Position numbers and translations under genes: made by a program
In this document: one piece after another, positions 61,190-64,000 of the stretch
Layout: each line of letters opens with the position of its first letter
Position numbering within the stretch: position 1 is the stretch's first letter
The notes under the pieces: model-generated
Database searches by the model: none
Seen by the model: the letters and a program-made list of their open reading frames with translations, nothing else
What the model was told of the DNA's origin: nothing
Source of the DNA: Hyposmocoma kahamanoa
Lineage: Eukaryota; Arthropoda; Insecta; Lepidoptera; Cosmopterigidae
Length of the DNA: 64,000 nt
Assembly (NCBI RefSeq): GCF_003589595.1
Contig: NW_020653397.1
Coordinates: 2,833,530 to 2,897,529, forward strand
Direction: 5' to 3'

Positions 61190-61430
61190 AGATGGCGCAA
61201 AAAAGTCATTTAAAACAAAAACAAAGTCTTACAACGAGCATCCAGAAAAAAATTTAATCCGCTAGTTCGTTCCTTTACTTAGTCGGCATAGCGTCTGACA
61301 CGGTTTACTGGAAGACGTTGGTTCGTATCCAGCCGGATCTAAGGATTTTCTTCCAAGTGTTTGATCTTTGTATTAAAAATTTTAACAAACTGGTGGAGTA
61401 ATTTCACAAAAATAATTGAATATCATAGTG
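61190..61430 (+). mobile_element. SINE-2, diverged copy
   Basis: CACAGATGGCGCAAAAAAGT, TACTTAGTCGGCATAGCGTC, GGTTCGTATCCAGCCGGATC, GGTGGAGTAATTTCACAAAA. One base in the B box is changed. Confidence 0.65.
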
Positions 61431-62024
61431 GTCAAACATCGTGCTATTCAATAACTTAAAAATTACAATAACATTTTCTTTTACCAATTGTCCTAACATA
61501 TCAAACATATTTAATTTCAATTAATATTTGTTTACTTTTTCTATCATACATATAATTGGTTTTAGTTGTTTATTGTTTCGTCACATCGTTTGAGAAAAGC
61601 ACTATACATGCCTCGTTGGCGCTTGGCCTTGTAACTCCTTCTCGTCCAGCAGTACCTTTCCTAATGTTCTATTACATTATATATTTTTCCTCCGTGTCTC
61701 ATAAACGTGAGACGTCTTGTATCCGGTGCTTGTTTAATTTTTTATTTGAAATAATTAAAAGTACGTCATGAACGCTTTAAAATATATGAGATGTTATTAA
61801 ACTTCAACTCCTTTGCAGCGTGCTCGTCGGCAATATCAGGCGGATGTTTGTGTCAAACATACACAGAGTATATTAATAAGCATTTAATAGAAAACAAATT
61901 GGAAATGAAATTATTTTTGGATCTAAATCAAGTATATAGGTTTTTAACCGACTTATTAAGAGGATGAAGACTATATTTTTTTTGTGTGTGCATACTACGC
62001 TATTATTCAAACATTTCGCACAGG
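61431..62024. other. Mostly unassigned; ACCGACTT scrap
   Basis: TTTTTAACCGACTTATTAAG..AGGATGAAGACTAT at 61938-61970 may be a decayed ACCGACTT left end. Otherwise no feature; frame 61556-61771 has no domain. Confidence 0.35.
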
Positions 62025-62290
62025 AAGTCAAATACAAAAATGTGCAATGGAGAAAACACAGGGAAATACAGGTGCCGGTAGAGTATTCCATTCCTTTGAC
62101 GTACGCGTCAGAAAGGAGGAAGCAAAGCGCTTAGTGAGAATGGGTGGTATATCAACGACATAAGGATGGAGTGTTCCGGACCTTCTAGTCGACTGAAGAA
62201 GGAATGGTGAGAGTGGAACCAATTTGAAAAGTTCCTGCGCACACTCTCCGAAATGCATCCGATAGAAAACCGACAATCAGGCTACTTTTC
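62025..62290 (-). pseudogene. LINE-D C-terminal fragment
   Basis: The reverse frame reads RRSGTLHPYVVDIPPILTKR then FASSFLTRTSKEWNTLPAPV, the R....HP..V..P..RT.R...SF.PRT...WN.LP end of insect LINE proteins. 5'-truncated. Confidence 0.78.
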
Positions 62291-62340
62291 TGCGATGATC
62301 GAGACTTTGTAGCTTCGAATCCACAAGAGAATCGTTGTGA
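62291..62340. other. Short spacer
   Basis: Nothing recognised. Confidence 0.3.
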
Positions 62341-62854
62341 TCCGCTCACGCGATGCTCTCCTCCTACCGCAAAATGGCGGCTATTTGGTTTCGCAAAATA
62401 GAAAAGGATTCAGTTTAAATACAAGATTTTATAAATAAAAATTATTATTCTGCATTGCTAAATAAATACCCTCCGTACTACCAACAAAAACATCTCAAAT
62501 AAAATGCAGTAATACACCGCCAATCCTGCACTTAAAAAGCACTAATGAAATTTTTGGTGTACTTGGATAAATATGATAATATTCCGTTTGAGTGGTTCTA
62601 ACGTTTACCATGAAATTACTCCTTAAAGTATAGTTTATAAACATTTATATTCAGGGTAAACTGAAAAAACGCTACTTACGGTATGTTGTCGGTTACGGTG
62701 TTACTTTATGGTTTGCTAGAGTAGTTACCGAAATAGCAATTAATATTAGTTCTTTTACCTGTTATAACTTCGATACCCGATAAATCGGTATAAAATCATC
62801 ACCGGCACCTCTAGGTGTGGTATGCGTCTACGGCTGCATGTATCGCGTGAGCGG
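62341..62854 (-). mobile_element. MITE-A, internally deleted
   Basis: TCCGCTCACGCGATGCTCTC at the left, TGTATCGCGTGAGCGG at the right; about 110 bp (the AATAAATAAACACCGAAATC to GACCCAGGCAT part) is replaced by TGTCGGTTACGGTGTT. Confidence 0.88.
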
Positions 62855-63260
62855 TTCATAAGTCTCTTTGCTTTTCGCTCCACCGAGACCACGGCAGACA
62901 AGACAGTACTTAATAATTGCTCTTAGACTGCGTTTTGGTCACATTCCATTAAATAAATTTTGCTATCTCATGAGAAGGGCAGAATCCACCCAATGCCAAT
63001 CCTGTAACAAGTTGGAAGACATGCTTCATTTAATGAAATGTGATCGATTTGCAGGCTGTCGGGCAAGTAGGAGAGCTAAATTTAATGTTAAGCCACCCGT
63101 TGACGAAGAGTGCTGAAGCTCTATACTCCCATGTGGTCTTGCTTTCTGATGAGGAGCAATATCTCTCATTGGAGCAGTGACAGATAAAGAAGCATAGTTA
63201 TTTATATATATACATACATTACGAGGCCGAAATAAACGTCCGAACGTTTCAGGCCTCTTA
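62855..63260 (+). pseudogene. LINE-E C-terminal fragment
   Basis: 62868-63116 reads IIALRLRFGHIPLNKFCYLM then ESTQCQSCNKLEDMLHLMKC, the R.RLGH.P.N......C..C...ED..H.L..C zinc-knuckle region after RNase H in insect LINEs. Begins at the MITE-A edge, so MITE-A may have inserted into it or truncated it. Confidence 0.7.
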
Positions 63261-63419
63261 AAACTAGATTTAAAAAAAAGGTTGACTAGTAGTAAATAAA
63301 TAAATAGTAATGCAAAACTGTGTATTACAATTTGACAGCAGAATCTACATGAGTCTTTATTAAACAAAAGGTTAAAACTGATAGTAAGGTTAACAGTATA
63401 TAGTTCTTAACAAATTTTT
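63261..63419. other. No feature recognised
   Basis: Short AT-rich spacer. Confidence 0.3.
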
Positions 63420-63640
63420 TTTATGATACCTAGTGACGTGACGTACAAGTCGTGCGCCTGGTGGAAAGCGATATGCCTGTACATAACAGTTGCAGTGCCA
63501 CTCTAGCTTTAAATTGTAAAGATCTTAGGAGCTTTGCCACTGCGCCCGTCACCCTGAGACATAAGATGACAAGTTCCATGTGCCTATAATTTCACCAGTA
63601 CCCTTACTTCCTTGGACGAATACTTTCACAAGGTGCTCTA
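63420..63640 (-). repeat. Rep-4, reverse copy
   Basis: TATGATACCTAGTGACGTGA, CAAGTCGTGCGCCTGGTGGA, GTCACCCTGAGACATAAGAT and TTTCACCAGTACCC. Confidence 0.87.
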
Positions 63641-63719
63641 TTTTTTGTAATAGGTCGTAACTAAGCGCACATGTTAAATTTTGATCTGAAATCATTCAAT
63701 CACTCATCTCAGCTCAGGG

Positions 63720-64000
63720 TGAAAACCAGCGCTACAATCAATTGCGGCTGTGGCATAAGCTGAATGAAGTCCTTTTGCGTACGCCACAACCGCACACATG
63801 ACAGTACAACATTTGTAGTTGTTATATTTAGTATTTTTCTGTTTTGCTCTTTGTTTGTTATTGTCTTATTTAATTTTATTTTAATTTTGTTAATTACGTC
63901 TTTTTGTTTTGTTTTGCTTGTCTAAGTAGTATCAATATTTTTTTTGTATCTATGTGTTGTGGCGTTGCAATAAATGTCTATTCTATTCTATTCTATTCTA
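63720..64000 (+). repeat. LINE 3' UTR with (TCTAT)n tail
   Basis: GCGGCTGTGGCATAAGCTGA, ATGAAGTCCTTTTGCGTACG, then a T-rich UTR, GGCGTTGCAATAAATG and (TCTAT)n from 63976 to the window end. AATAAA lies about 10 bp before the tail. The 5' part is missing. Confidence 0.75.

Overview
The window looks like a gene-poor, AT-rich stretch of an insect nuclear genome, most likely a butterfly or moth. That assignment rests on several dispersed repeat families whose style I associate with Lepidoptera (the ACCGACTT family, the GTCGTGCGCCTGGTGG family, tRNA-derived SINEs, RTE and CR1 LINE remains); I could not run a search. I found no convincing host protein-coding gene, rRNA or functional tRNA. Almost every coding signal is a transposable element, and almost all of those are broken.

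The one element with intact open frames is a CR1-like non-LTR retrotransposon on the minus strand, about 18176-23402. It has a 496-residue ORF1 (PHD-like zinc finger, coiled coil, SGNH-esterase-like domain) and a long ORF2 (endonuclease plus reverse transcriptase). It interrupts a repeat whose uninterrupted relative lies near 297-445, which gives near-exact ends. ORF2 has no AUG before its endonuclease and overlaps ORF1 in the +1 frame.

Layout. 1-3.2 kb: LINE fragment split by a piggyBac-like relic with TTAA duplications. 4.6-7.2 kb: possible LTR duplication, SINEs, a poly-A retroposon with 14-bp target duplication, a three-unit tRNA-like array. 7.6-18 kb: MITEs, LINE/RTE fragments, an LTR with a tRNA-Lys-type primer site, a hAT-style MITE inside another repeat. 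18-23.4 kb: the CR1-like element. 23.6-40 kb: nested MITEs, RTE relics, SINEs, a hAT relic that keeps its dimerisation-domain code, a hairpin-rich MITE. 40-48 kb: mariner DD34D pseudogene, two palindromic MITEs bracketing another repeat, LINE ends, SINEs. 48-55.5 kb: GC-rich repeat, hAT-style MITE, Penelope-like relic with GIY-YIG code, R1-like 3' end. 57-64 kb: palindromic LTR with a tRNA-Trp-type primer site, RNase-H LINE relic, an assembly gap of ten N, more MITEs and LINE ends.

The elements do not cooperate as a pathway. What they give is a stratigraphy: at least nine nested insertions can be ordered by who interrupts whom, several with clean target-site duplications. Family names such as MITE-A or Rep-4 are local labels used only here. 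Boundaries were read by eye and may be off by several bases, more for diverged repeats.
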